From assembly GCA_964646625.1 (NCBI GenBank), contig CAZYHC010000008.1, positions 76,722-140,721 on the forward strand: 64,000 nucleotides of DNA, read 5' to 3'. Positions 15,752 through 23,412 of the stretch are shown here, piece after piece. This DNA is from DAOULT01 sp964646625 (GTDB taxonomy: Bacteria; Chloroflexota; Anaerolineae; CAZYHC01). The first letter of the stretch is position 1; the number at the start of each line of letters is the position of its first letter. Under the pieces are notes generated by a model, which had not been told where the DNA came from, made no database searches, and worked only from the letters and a program-made list of their open reading frames with translations. The position numbers and the translations under genes are program-made.

Positions 15752-16210
15752 TCAGAAAGTAGGCTCCCCACCCGCTCTACTTTCCCGGCCCTCCCTTTTT
15801 CGTCCACGTTTCCTGGCTACCTTCAGGCGGATCTGGGAGCGACGCAGGGCCGCTACGGCCCGCTCGAGATCGACTGCACCGGGTTCATGCTGTTTGAGGC
15901 GTTCCTCGGCCCTCCGTCGGGCGGCTTCGGCCCGTTCCTCGTCGATCTCTTCGGCGCGTTCAGCCGAATCGGCCAGGATCGTCACCTTGTCAGGGCGAAC
16001 CTCCATGGAACCTCCCCCAATAGCCAGGCTCAGGTCTGCTTCTCCTTCTTTTTTGACCCGCAACTCTCCCACCGTCAGCGCGGTTATGAGCGGAGCATGG
16101 CGAGGGAGGATACCCAACACCCCCTCCGTACCAGGGGCGATGACCATATCTACCTCATCGGAAAAAACAATGCGTTCGGCGGTGACGATCTCGCACTTCA
16201 TCTTAGCCAT
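15752..16210 (-). CDS. atpC: ATP synthase epsilon subunit
   Basis: 152 residues. The N-terminal beta-sandwich (CEIVTAERIVFSDEVDMV, GVLGILPRHAPLITAL) and a C-terminal helical hairpin rich in Glu, Arg and Ala (about 85-135) are followed by a basic tail. This is the central-stalk subunit of F1, coupling c-ring rotation to catalysis and able to inhibit hydrolysis. Separated from atpD by four toxin-antitoxin genes. AGAGG lies before ATG 16210. Confidence 0.93.
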   Translation of the reverse strand: MAKMKCEIVTAERIVFSDEVDMVIAPGTEGVLGILPRHAPLITALTVGELRVKKEGEADLSLAIGGGSMEVRPDKVTILADSAERAEEIDEERAEAARRRAEERLKQHEPGAVDLERAVAALRRSQIRLKVARKRGRKREGRESRAGGEPTF

Positions 16211-16231
16211 ACTGACCTCTTCTCCCTATCC

Positions 16232-16588
16232 CTAAGCAACTTCCCGTTCCGGTTGCTCCTCTTGCAGAGCGACCTCGACTTTGCGCACCGTCTTTTCTGC
16301 TTCGGGGGCCAGCTTCACAGTATGTCCCTGGCGACAGTACAATTGGCGCAGGCCGTGCAAAGTAGCCCGTCCCTCGGCCACCTCCAGATCGACGTAGCGG
16401 GAGAGCAGCACGTCATCACAGACGGAACAGCGGGGACTGAGATCGCGGGGACTCTTGATGCTGGGATCAGGCCCAACCCATTCTGCCTGATCCCAATCCA
16501 GATATTCTGTAGTATCGTGAGTATCCCAGAATTCTATTTCTTCTTCATCCGATTCAAATTCTGGTATCTCCTTGAGTCTCTTGCTCAT
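16232..16588 (-). CDS. BrnT-partner antitoxin, copy 1, with Cys-rich C-terminal domain
   Basis: 118 residues. The N-terminal half contains EFWDTHDTTEYLDW, the signature of CopG/BrnA-type antitoxins that partner BrnT toxins. The C-terminal half carries CSVCDD and YCRQGH, a potential Cys3-His zinc site, where a ribbon-helix-helix DNA-binding domain might be expected. The ATG overlaps the toxin stop by 4 nt. The C-terminal half is nearly identical in DNA to the second antitoxin (16869-17210) while the N-terminal halves differ. Neutralisation of the upstream toxin and autoregulation are inferred from family knowledge. Confidence 0.75.
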   Translation of the reverse strand: MSKRLKEIPEFESDEEEIEFWDTHDTTEYLDWDQAEWVGPDPSIKSPRDLSPRCSVCDDVLLSRYVDLEVAEGRATLHGLRQLYCRQGHTVKLAPEAEKTVRKVEVALQEEQPEREVA

Positions 16589-17106
16589 CTTGTTCGCTTT
16601 CTGAATCTTCGCCTCTCACTTTGGCTCATATCGCGGGCAGTGACAACCTTGAAGCTTCCACCACCTTTGTGAGCCAGGACAACAAACAAATACCTGCCAC
16701 TCGAGGTCTGCCCTAAAAGCTGATACTTGTCTCCTTTACCACGAAGGATAAGATAGGGCCCCCAACACGCTTCTTCGACCTCTTCCCTCTCAACACTATG
16801 CTCAGCGATATGATCAAGACGGTCTTCATCCCAGAGTAACCTTCTTACCCTCACATCATGCCTCTGTTTTAAGCGGCCTCCCGTTCCGGTTGCTCCTCTT
16901 GCAGGGCGACCTCGACTTTGCGCACCGTCTCTTCCGCTTCGGAAGCCAGTTTCACAGTGTGTCCCTGGCGACAGTACAACTGGCGCAGGTTATGTAAAGT
17001 AGCCCGTCCTCCGGCCACCTCCAGATCGACGTAGCGGGAGAGCAGCACGTCATCACAGACGGAACAGCGGGGACTGAGATCGCGGGGACTCTTGATGCTG
17101 GGATCG
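16236..17106. repeat. Duplicated antitoxin 3' halves (about 16238-16455 and 16872-17106)
   Basis: Two roughly 220-nt stretches differ at only scattered positions. They encode the Cys-rich C-terminal halves of the two antitoxins. The DNA between them (toxin 1) and the antitoxin 5' ends are not similar at this level. Confidence 0.85.
16585..16854 (-). CDS. BrnT-family toxin, copy 1
   Basis: 89 residues with the BrnT layout: LLWDEDRLDHIAEHSVER then EVEEA at the N terminus, a central GRYLFVV strand and the closing TARDMSQSERRRFRK. BrnT proteins are RelE-fold ribonuclease toxins. GTG start with GAGG 6 nt upstream. Overlaps its antitoxin by 4 nt (toxin first, as in brnTA). Only 14 nt separate it from the preceding antitoxin. 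Confidence 0.82.
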   Translation of the reverse strand: MRVRRLLWDEDRLDHIAEHSVEREEVEEACWGPYLILRGKGDKYQLLGQTSSGRYLFVVLAHKGGGSFKVVTARDMSQSERRRFRKRTR

Positions 17107-17210
17107 AGCTCTACCTCTACAGGTTCCATATCATCCAGGTAGTCAATAGAGCTATGCGTTTTCCAAAACTCGGCTTCCTCCTCCCGCGTCATTTCAGGCA
17201 ACTTGGCCAT
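16869..17210 (-). CDS. BrnT-partner antitoxin, copy 2, with Cys-rich C-terminal domain
   Basis: 113 residues. N-terminal EEAEFWKTHSSIDYLDD is the antitoxin segment. The C-terminal CSVCDD and YCRQGH region closely copies that of copy 1. It follows its toxin (17216-17488) with a 5-nt gap. The identical C-terminal domains suggest a shared DNA site or shared regulation, while toxin-contact regions diverge with their partners (inference). Confidence 0.75.
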   Translation of the reverse strand: MAKLPEMTREEEAEFWKTHSSIDYLDDMEPVEVELDPSIKSPRDLSPRCSVCDDVLLSRYVDLEVAGGRATLHNLRQLYCRQGHTVKLASEAEETVRKVEVALQEEQPEREAA

Positions 17211-17215
17211 TTACT

Positions 17216-17488
17216 TTATCCTTTCCGAACTTTTCTATAAAATCTCTTCTCTCTGTCGTCCATATCACGTGCCGTCACAACGTAAAAACAATCGTCATAC
17301 TCCCTGTCAAGCACGATAAACAGGTAACGGCCACTATCCGTTTGACTGTAAGCGTAATATCTATCCCGGCCTCTTTTTTTGAACCAAGCATCGCCCCCCA
17401 GTGCCTCCTCGACCTCATGTTGTTCAACGTTGTGGTAAGCGATATGATCAAGGTTAGTTTCATCCCAGACAAGGTCCTTTATCCACAC
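17216..17488 (-). CDS. BrnT-family toxin, copy 2
   Basis: 90 residues: DLVWDETNLDHIAYHNVEQ, EVEEAL, GRYLFIVLDRE and the final TARDMDDREKRFYRK fit BrnT. It diverges well from copy 1 in sequence. GTG start 8 nt after the atpD stop codon, so it is translated from the ATP synthase messenger unless an internal promoter exists. A RelE-like mRNA or RNA cleavage role is inferred from the family. Confidence 0.82.
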   Translation of the reverse strand: MWIKDLVWDETNLDHIAYHNVEQHEVEEALGGDAWFKKRGRDRYYAYSQTDSGRYLFIVLDREYDDCFYVVTARDMDDREKRFYRKVRKG

Positions 17489-17496
17489 GCTGGCCG

Positions 17497-18897
17497 TTAT
17501 CCTCTCAACCTCTGCGCCTCCTCCAGAACGTCGTCTATGCCGCCCTGCATGAAGAAAGCCTGTTCCGGGATATCGTCGTGTTTGCCCTCCAGAATTTCTC
17601 TAAAGCCCCGCACTGTCTCCCCGATGGGCACATATTTGCCCGACCGGCCGGTGAAACGCTCCGCCACAAAGAACGGTTGGGAGCAGAAAAGCTCGATTTT
17701 GCGAGCCCGGTTTACGATCAACTTGTCCTCGTCAGAGAGTTCGTCCATGCCCAGGATGGCGATGATATCTTGAAGGTCCTTATAGCGTTGCAGGACCTGC
17801 TGCACGCCGCGCGCGGTGTGGTAATGCTCCTCGCCGATAACGAGCGGATCGAGGATGCGGGAGGTAGAAGCCAGGGGATCGACGGCCGGGTAGATACCTC
17901 GTGCCGCGATGGAACGTTCCAGGGCAATAGTGGCATCCAGGTGAGCGAAGGTGGTGACGGGGCCAGGATCGGTGTAGTCGTCGGCCGGGACGTAGACGGC
18001 CTGCATGGAAGTAATGGCTCCTCTCTTGGTCGAGGTGATGCGTTCCTGGAGCTCACCCATCTCCGTGCCCAGAGTGGGCTGATACCCCACCGCCGAAGGC
18101 ATACGCCCCAGCAAAGCCGAAACCTCCATGCCAGCCATCACAAAACGGTAAATATTATCGATGAAGAGCATGACATCTCGGCCCTGGTCACGGAAGTATT
18201 CGGCCATAGTCACTCCGGTCAATCCCACCCGCAGACGTACTCCAGGCGGTTCGTTCATCTGACCAAAAACCAGCACCGCGTTGTCGATCACCCCGGCTTC
18301 TTTCATCTCATCCCAGAATTCGTGCCCTTCCCGCGACCTTTCTCCCACGCCGGAAAAAACCGAAAACCCGCCGCGTTCGATGGCGATAGTGTGCATCAAT
18401 TCGGCGATGATGACCGTCTTGCCTACCCCCGCTCCGCCGAAGACCCCGGTTTTCCCCCCTCGGGTGAAGGGGGCGATCAGATCGATGACCTTCAGGCCCG
18501 TCTCAAAGAATTCCGGCTCAGTCACCTGATCCTCGAAAGCAGGGGCGGGACGGTGAATCGGATAGCGCATATCAGACTCGACCAGGCCCCGGTTATCGAT
18601 AGGCTCACCCAGGACGTTGAACATCCGGCCCAGGGTAGGTGGCCCTACCGGCACAGTGATCGGCGCCCCGGTGTTGATCGCCTTCACCCCCCGCTTCAGG
18701 CCCTCGGTAGAGTCCATGGCCACACAACGCACACAGTCGTCTCCCAGGTGTTGTTGCACCTCGACCACCAGCCGGCTTCCGTCGGGCCTGAGTATCTCCA
18801 CGGCATCATAGATATCAGGTAGCTCCCCCGCCGGGAACTCGATATCGACCACCACCCCGATGATCTGTACAACTTCACCCACCATCTCTTCTGTCAT
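17497..18897 (-). CDS. atpD: ATP synthase beta subunit
   Basis: 466 residues from ATG 18897 (GGAGG 6 nt upstream). The TTG one codon earlier is less likely. Catalytic F1 subunit: P-loop GGAGVGKT near residue 155, catalytic-Glu segment GVGERSREG, and Walker B LFIDNIYRF. Length is normal. Its normal neighbour atpC is displaced by the two toxin-antitoxin modules, and a coiled-coil gene lies upstream between it and atpG. Confidence 0.96.
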   Translation of the reverse strand: MTEEMVGEVVQIIGVVVDIEFPAGELPDIYDAVEILRPDGSRLVVEVQQHLGDDCVRCVAMDSTEGLKRGVKAINTGAPITVPVGPPTLGRMFNVLGEPIDNRGLVESDMRYPIHRPAPAFEDQVTEPEFFETGLKVIDLIAPFTRGGKTGVFGGAGVGKTVIIAELMHTIAIERGGFSVFSGVGERSREGHEFWDEMKEAGVIDNAVLVFGQMNEPPGVRLRVGLTGVTMAEYFRDQGRDVMLFIDNIYRFVMAGMEVSALLGRMPSAVGYQPTLGTEMGELQERITSTKRGAITSMQAVYVPADDYTDPGPVTTFAHLDATIALERSIAARGIYPAVDPLASTSRILDPLVIGEEHYHTARGVQQVLQRYKDLQDIIAILGMDELSDEDKLIVNRARKIELFCSQPFFVAERFTGRSGKYVPIGETVRGFREILEGKHDDIPEQAFFMQGGIDDVLEEAQRLRG

Positions 18898-18916
18898 CAA
18901 TATCCTCCTGATCAGC

Positions 18917-19459
18917 TCATGAACTTTCCAGGATCGTCAGCCGCCCTTCCAGGCCATCCATCCTGGCTTCCAATCGCTGCAATTCCTCCCGTTTGACGTA
19001 ATCCTCACGGCGCTCTTCCAGCCCGCGCAGCGAGGTTTTGACCAGAGCCATGTCTCCCTTGAGCACCGCCACGTCCGTCTTCAGCACGGCCACATCCCGC
19101 TTGACCTCGGCCATATCTCCCTCAAGGGAAGTCATACGCTTCTCCAGAGAGTCCATACGCCCCTCTAGCGAGGTCATATGCTCCTTTAACGAGGCCACAT
19201 CCGCCTTGAGCACAGCTACATCCCCTTTCAAGACGCGCACGTCAGTCCTGAGTTCAGCAATGGTCGAATCCATGTTGTCCATGCGTCGTTCGAGACGCAT
19301 CAGCCACCGACCTTGCTCGGCAAAGCCTTCTTCCATCCTCCTCTCCAGCCCATCTATTCTCTTCTCAAGATGGATGAAATTCTGCTGGATGGAGGTGGCG
19401 AAAGGCTCAAAGGCGTCCAAGAAAAGCTCCCTAAATTCCTCTTTATCTTTGGCGTCCAC
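18917..19459 (-). CDS. Coiled-coil protein within the ATP synthase operon, unknown function
   Basis: 180 residues from GTG 19459, chosen because GAGGAG lies 7 nt upstream; a TTG at 19474 is also in frame. Nearly the whole protein is a heptad-patterned coiled coil with repeated units such as DVAVLKADVASLKEHMTSLE, resembling long helical bundles. An N-terminal EFRELFLDAFEPF amphipathic stretch precedes it. No membrane segment and no enzyme motif. It lies 17 nt after the atpG stop and 19 nt before the atpD start, so it is co-transcribed with F1 genes. Not a recognised ATP synthase subunit. Assembly or stator-related help is possible but unproven, and it could be a passenger gene. Confidence 0.75.
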   Translation of the reverse strand: MDAKDKEEFRELFLDAFEPFATSIQQNFIHLEKRIDGLERRMEEGFAEQGRWLMRLERRMDNMDSTIAELRTDVRVLKGDVAVLKADVASLKEHMTSLEGRMDSLEKRMTSLEGDMAEVKRDVAVLKTDVAVLKGDMALVKTSLRGLEERREDYVKREELQRLEARMDGLEGRLTILESS

Positions 19460-19476
19460 CGTTCGGCTCCTCAATC

Positions 19477-20391
19477 TCAGCGGGCCACAGCCCGCGCTTT
19501 GGTCAGGGCTTCGGCTCCGCCAGCGATATCCACGATTTCCTTAGTAATGGCCTCCTGACGGGCGCGGTTATAGGTCAGGGTCAGGTCCTCGATAAGATCG
19601 TGGGCGTTTTCGGTGGCATTGCGCATAGCCACCATCCGGGCGCTATGTTCGCTGGCGCTGGATTCCAGGATAGCCTGGTAAACCTGTAGCTCAGTGAAGC
19701 GGGGCAGCACGGCGTCCAGGATAGTCCGTGGATCAGGCTCATAAATATACTCTCCTACAAGCGGGGGTCTCTCCCCTTCCACGTACTCTTTCAGGGCCAG
19801 GTCCTCGGTCAGTATGGGACGGATGGGCAACAGTTCCTTGACCGTCGGGTGGTGCACAAGGACGTTGACAAAATCGGTGTAGGCCAGAAACACTATGTCG
19901 AGAACCCCGCTGGTGAAATCACCCAGAATAGTTCTGGCAATAGGGGTCACATCCAACAACTTCGGCTGGTCCGGCAGCTCGGCGAACTCGGCAATGACTT
20001 CCTGTCCGTAGCGTATCATCTGGTCCCGTCCCCTGCGGCCCACTGTGACCAGCTTCACCGGTCGTTCCTGAACCCGTATGAACTCCAGGGCCCTGCGGAT
20101 GATGTTGTTGTTATAGCCGCCACATAACCCCCTATCGGCAGTGATGAGCACCAAGCCTATAGTTTCGATGGGACGTTGCTGAAGCAGCGGGTGCAATTCT
20201 TCCCCGGCCGTGCGTTGGGCGGCCAGGTGGGTCAATACATCCCAGGCTCTTTCGGCATAGGGCCGGGTGGCTACCACCTGATCCTGAGCCCGTCTCATTT
20301 TAGAGGCAGCTACCATCTGCATGGCCCGCGTGACCTGCGAGATGCTTTTAACACTGCGAATGCGCCGCCGTATCTCACGTAGAGTGGCCAC
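19477..20391 (-). CDS. atpG: ATP synthase gamma subunit
   Basis: 304 residues from GTG 20391 (CGGAG 6 nt upstream; an in-frame GTG at 20397 is an alternative). Gamma signatures: ATLREIRRRIRSVKSI at the N terminus, LITADRGLCGGYN near residue 90, and the closing NARHD-like helix TYNRARQEAITKEIVDI. It forms the rotating shaft between the c-ring and the alpha3-beta3 head. Confidence 0.95.
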   Translation of the reverse strand: MATLREIRRRIRSVKSISQVTRAMQMVAASKMRRAQDQVVATRPYAERAWDVLTHLAAQRTAGEELHPLLQQRPIETIGLVLITADRGLCGGYNNNIIRRALEFIRVQERPVKLVTVGRRGRDQMIRYGQEVIAEFAELPDQPKLLDVTPIARTILGDFTSGVLDIVFLAYTDFVNVLVHHPTVKELLPIRPILTEDLALKEYVEGERPPLVGEYIYEPDPRTILDAVLPRFTELQVYQAILESSASEHSARMVAMRNATENAHDLIEDLTLTYNRARQEAITKEIVDIAGGAEALTKARAVAR

Positions 20392-20440
20392 AATCACCTC
20401 CGCTCAAAAGATGTAGCGAATCAGACCTTTCATCCGTGAC

Positions 20441-21949
20441 TTAATATGTCCCCGAGGCCTTAAAATCCTCGATAGCCTGGCGTAGAGCCACTTCGGACTC
20501 CTCAGAGAGAACCTTCTCAGAAGCAACGGCCTGGCCGAGGTGGGGATAGGTTCTATCCACGTAGTCCAGAAAAGCGTTCTCGAAAGCCTTGACCCGGTCG
20601 ATGGGCACATCATCGAGGAAACCATTGATCACGGCGAAAAGGATCATGACCTGGTGCTCCAGGGACATGGGCTGGTACTGAGGCTGCTTGAGCACTTCCG
20701 TGATGCGCAGGCCAAGGTTGAGCTGATCCTGAGTAGCCTTGTCCAGATCGGAGCCAAACTGAGCGAAGGCCGCCAGAGCGCGGAACTGGGCCATATCCAG
20801 CTTGAGCTTGCTCGCCACCTGCTTCATGGCTTTGGTCTGGGCATTGCCCCCCACCCGCGAGACGGAGATACCTACGTTAAGAGCGGGACGGATGCCAGCG
20901 TAAAAGAGGTCGCTTTCCAGGTAAATCTGTCCGTCGGTGATGGAGATAACATTAGTAGGAATATAGGCCGACACGTCTCCGGCCTGGGTTTCGATAATAG
21001 GCAGGGCGGTCAGAGAGCCACCGCCGTAGCCAGGGTGCAGCCTGGCGGCCCGCTCCAAAAGACGCGAATGCAGGGAGAAGATATCGCCCGGATAGGCCTC
21101 GCGGCCAGGTGGACGCCGCAGCAGAAGCGAAACCTGACGGTAAGCCCAGGCGTGCTTGGACAGGTCGTCGTAGACTATCAAAGCATCCTGACCCTGCTCC
21201 ATGAACTCTTCGCCCATAGCACACCCGGCGTAAGGGGCCAGGTATTGCAAGGCGGCCGGTTCGGAAGCTGAGGCCGCCACCACAATGGTGTGGCCCATTG
21301 CTCCGTGCCGTTCCAGGGTGGATACCACCTGAGCTATGTTAGCCAATTTTTGGCCAATGGCCACGTAGATGCAGATGAGATCTTTGCCCTTCTGATTGAT
21401 GATGGTATCAATGCCCAACGCCGTTTTGCCCGTCTGGCGGTCCCCGATGATCAACTCCCGTTGCCCCCGCCCGATGGGGATCATAGAGTCGATGGCCTTG
21501 ATGCCCGTCTGCACGGGGGTGTTCACGTAATCGCGGAACACCACTCCAGGCGCGATCCGCTCTACGGTACGGTACTTGTCGGACTGGATGGGGCCCTTGT
21601 CGTCGATGGGTTGACCCAGGGCGTTGACCACCCGCCCGATGAGAGCCTCACCCACGGGCACGGAGGCGATACGGCCCGTGCTCCGCACAGTATGGCCCTC
21701 CTCGATCTCGGTGTAGTCGCCCATGATGATAACCCCCACGTTATCTCTCTCCAGGTTGAGCACGATGCCATAGACCTGGCCCGGAAACTCCACCAGTTCG
21801 CTGGTCATCGCTGCGGCCAGACCCGACACCCGGGCGATACCATCGCCGACCTCAACCACCGTTCCTACGTCAACCGCCTCCAGAGGAGCCTCAAAAGACT
21901 CGATCTGACGTTTAATGGCCGCGGTTAAATCTTCTATTCGTAGGGCCAT
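20441..21949 (-). CDS. atpA: ATP synthase alpha subunit
   Basis: 502 residues with AGGAGG before ATG 21949. P-loop GDRQTGKT near residue 170, the LIVYDDLSKHAWAYRQ Walker B region and the PGREAYPGDIF motif identify the non-catalytic nucleotide-binding F1 subunit. Normal length and intact. Adjacent to atpH (30 nt) and atpG (49 nt). Confidence 0.97.
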   Translation of the reverse strand: MALRIEDLTAAIKRQIESFEAPLEAVDVGTVVEVGDGIARVSGLAAAMTSELVEFPGQVYGIVLNLERDNVGVIIMGDYTEIEEGHTVRSTGRIASVPVGEALIGRVVNALGQPIDDKGPIQSDKYRTVERIAPGVVFRDYVNTPVQTGIKAIDSMIPIGRGQRELIIGDRQTGKTALGIDTIINQKGKDLICIYVAIGQKLANIAQVVSTLERHGAMGHTIVVAASASEPAALQYLAPYAGCAMGEEFMEQGQDALIVYDDLSKHAWAYRQVSLLLRRPPGREAYPGDIFSLHSRLLERAARLHPGYGGGSLTALPIIETQAGDVSAYIPTNVISITDGQIYLESDLFYAGIRPALNVGISVSRVGGNAQTKAMKQVASKLKLDMAQFRALAAFAQFGSDLDKATQDQLNLGLRITEVLKQPQYQPMSLEHQVMILFAVINGFLDDVPIDRVKAFENAFLDYVDRTYPHLGQAVASEKVLSEESEVALRQAIEDFKASGTY

Positions 21950-21979
21950 TGATGCCTCCTAAGTCTGTTTCGTTTTGGT

Positions 21980-22504
21980 TCATCGGGCTGCCAGCAGGCT
22001 CTCCTTGAGAGCGCCAAGTCTGCCGGCCACACTGCCGTCGATGATCTGGTCGCCGACGCGCACCACCACCCCGCCCAGGATGGCGGGATCGACCGTGAAG
22101 TGGAAATCCAGGTCATCGCCAAAACGGGCCTTCATCTTGGCCCGCAGGGCGGCCTGCTCTTCCTCGGTCATGGGCACGGCACTGGTGACGCGGGCCACTC
22201 GCAGCCGGGAGCCGCTCTCGGCCAAGCGCTGAAATTCGGCGATGACGTCCAAAAGGTCCATCTGTCCCTTCTCCAGCAGCAGGAAAAGGAAGTGGCGGAC
22301 CTCCTGACCGGCCTCCACAGGGATGATCTTTTCAAGCAGTTTTTGCCTCTGGGTAACACTGAGCGCGGGGTCACGCACCGACGCACTCAGGTCAGGATCA
22401 GCGCGCAACCTTTCGCTTATGGCGTACAGGTGCTCGCTCCAACCTGCCAGCTCTCTCTCGTAGAGGGATAGCGTTTCTGCCGGGGGGGATTGCTCAACGC
22501 TCAT
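21980..22504 (-). CDS. atpH: ATP synthase delta subunit
   Basis: 174 residues. An N-terminal helical bundle (LSLYERELAGWSEHLYAISE), the central RHFLFLLLEKGQMDLL segment and the C-terminal ILGGVVVRVGDQIIDGSV motif fit the OSCP/delta family, which joins the peripheral stalk to F1. Its ATG overlaps the atpF stop by 4 nt. Confidence 0.92.
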   Translation of the reverse strand: MSVEQSPPAETLSLYERELAGWSEHLYAISERLRADPDLSASVRDPALSVTQRQKLLEKIIPVEAGQEVRHFLFLLLEKGQMDLLDVIAEFQRLAESGSRLRVARVTSAVPMTEEEQAALRAKMKARFGDDLDFHFTVDPAILGGVVVRVGDQIIDGSVAGRLGALKESLLAAR

Positions 22505-22995
22505 TGCAGGTCTCCCGTTTCTGCCAGAAATTCGCTGACCAAGCGTCGGTGGGTGCTCTCGTCCAGAGCTTCGCCGATAACCTTTTTGGTGATCAGAATA
22601 GACAGCTCCATCACCTGTTCCCCCAGCTCACTCATTGCCTGCTGGCGCTCGTTGGCGAGCTCCCCCTTGGCCCGCTCAAGCAGTTGCTCAGCCTCCCCAC
22701 GAGCCTGGGCCAGGATTTTTTCCCGCACCTTCTCGCCATCTGCGGTGGCCTGGGCGATAATCTTCTCACCCTCCTGGGCCGCTTCGGCCACTCGTCGCTC
22801 GAACTCCTCTTCGGCCTGAGCCGCTTTTCGCCCGGCGGCCTGGGCGTCCTCCATACCTTTTTGGACGCGGGCTTTGCGCTCCTCGAGCATCTGCAGAACG
22901 GGCTTGTAGAGGAACATGTACAGCAACACCGCCAGCAGGCCGAAATTCACAATCTGAGAGATTAAGAAACCTAGATTGATGCCTAGCTTTTCCAA
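22501..22995 (-). CDS. atpF: ATP synthase b subunit
   Basis: 164 residues. A single N-terminal membrane helix (about 10-30) is followed by a long charged helix forming the peripheral stalk. Start is TTG 22995, unusual but backed by AAGGAGG at 7-nt spacing. Only one b-type gene is present, so a homodimeric stalk is expected. Confidence 0.93.
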   Translation of the reverse strand: MEKLGINLGFLISQIVNFGLLAVLLYMFLYKPVLQMLEERKARVQKGMEDAQAAGRKAAQAEEEFERRVAEAAQEGEKIIAQATADGEKVREKILAQARGEAEQLLERAKGELANERQQAMSELGEQVMELSILITKKVIGEALDESTHRRLVSEFLAETGDLQ

Positions 22996-23063
22996 GAGCT
23001 ACCTCCTTACCATAACTGGAAGATGTCTCTCTGCCTGACGCCTATAAAGCGTCGGCAACACGC

Positions 23064-23294
23064 CTAGACCACGAACATGATGATCAAAGCCACCACCAGA
23101 GCGTAGATGGCAATAGCCTCCGCGAAGGCGATAGCCAGAATGAGTAGAACTCTGATGGTGCCCGCCGCCTCCGGATTGCGACCTACAGCCTGCATCGCTC
23201 CGGAAGCCATTAATCCAATACCCAGACCAGGGCCGATGGCCCCAATGCCGATGGCAATAGCAGGAGCTAACATTCTCATCGCTTCAGGGGTCAT
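23064..23294 (-). CDS. atpE: ATP synthase c subunit
   Basis: 76 residues forming a two-helix hairpin. Helix 1 is GIGAIGPGLGIGLMASG, the loop carries RNPEA, and helix 2 has the ion-binding Glu in FAEAIAIYAL. The residues that coordinate sodium in Na+-type rings (a Gln in helix 1 and a Ser/Thr after the Glu) are missing, so proton coupling is inferred. GGAGG precedes ATG 23294. Confidence 0.95.
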   Translation of the reverse strand: MTPEAMRMLAPAIAIGIGAIGPGLGIGLMASGAMQAVGRNPEAAGTIRVLLILAIAFAEAIAIYALVVALIIMFVV

Positions 23295-23412
23295 TGATAC
23301 TAATCCTCCATTTCATTGTTTATTGTTTATAGTTGATACACGACGAGTGGCAAAGCAAGAACTCAGCTACCCAGCCACCTGAAGACCTAGTTACCTGACT
23401 ACAGGCAGGGCG

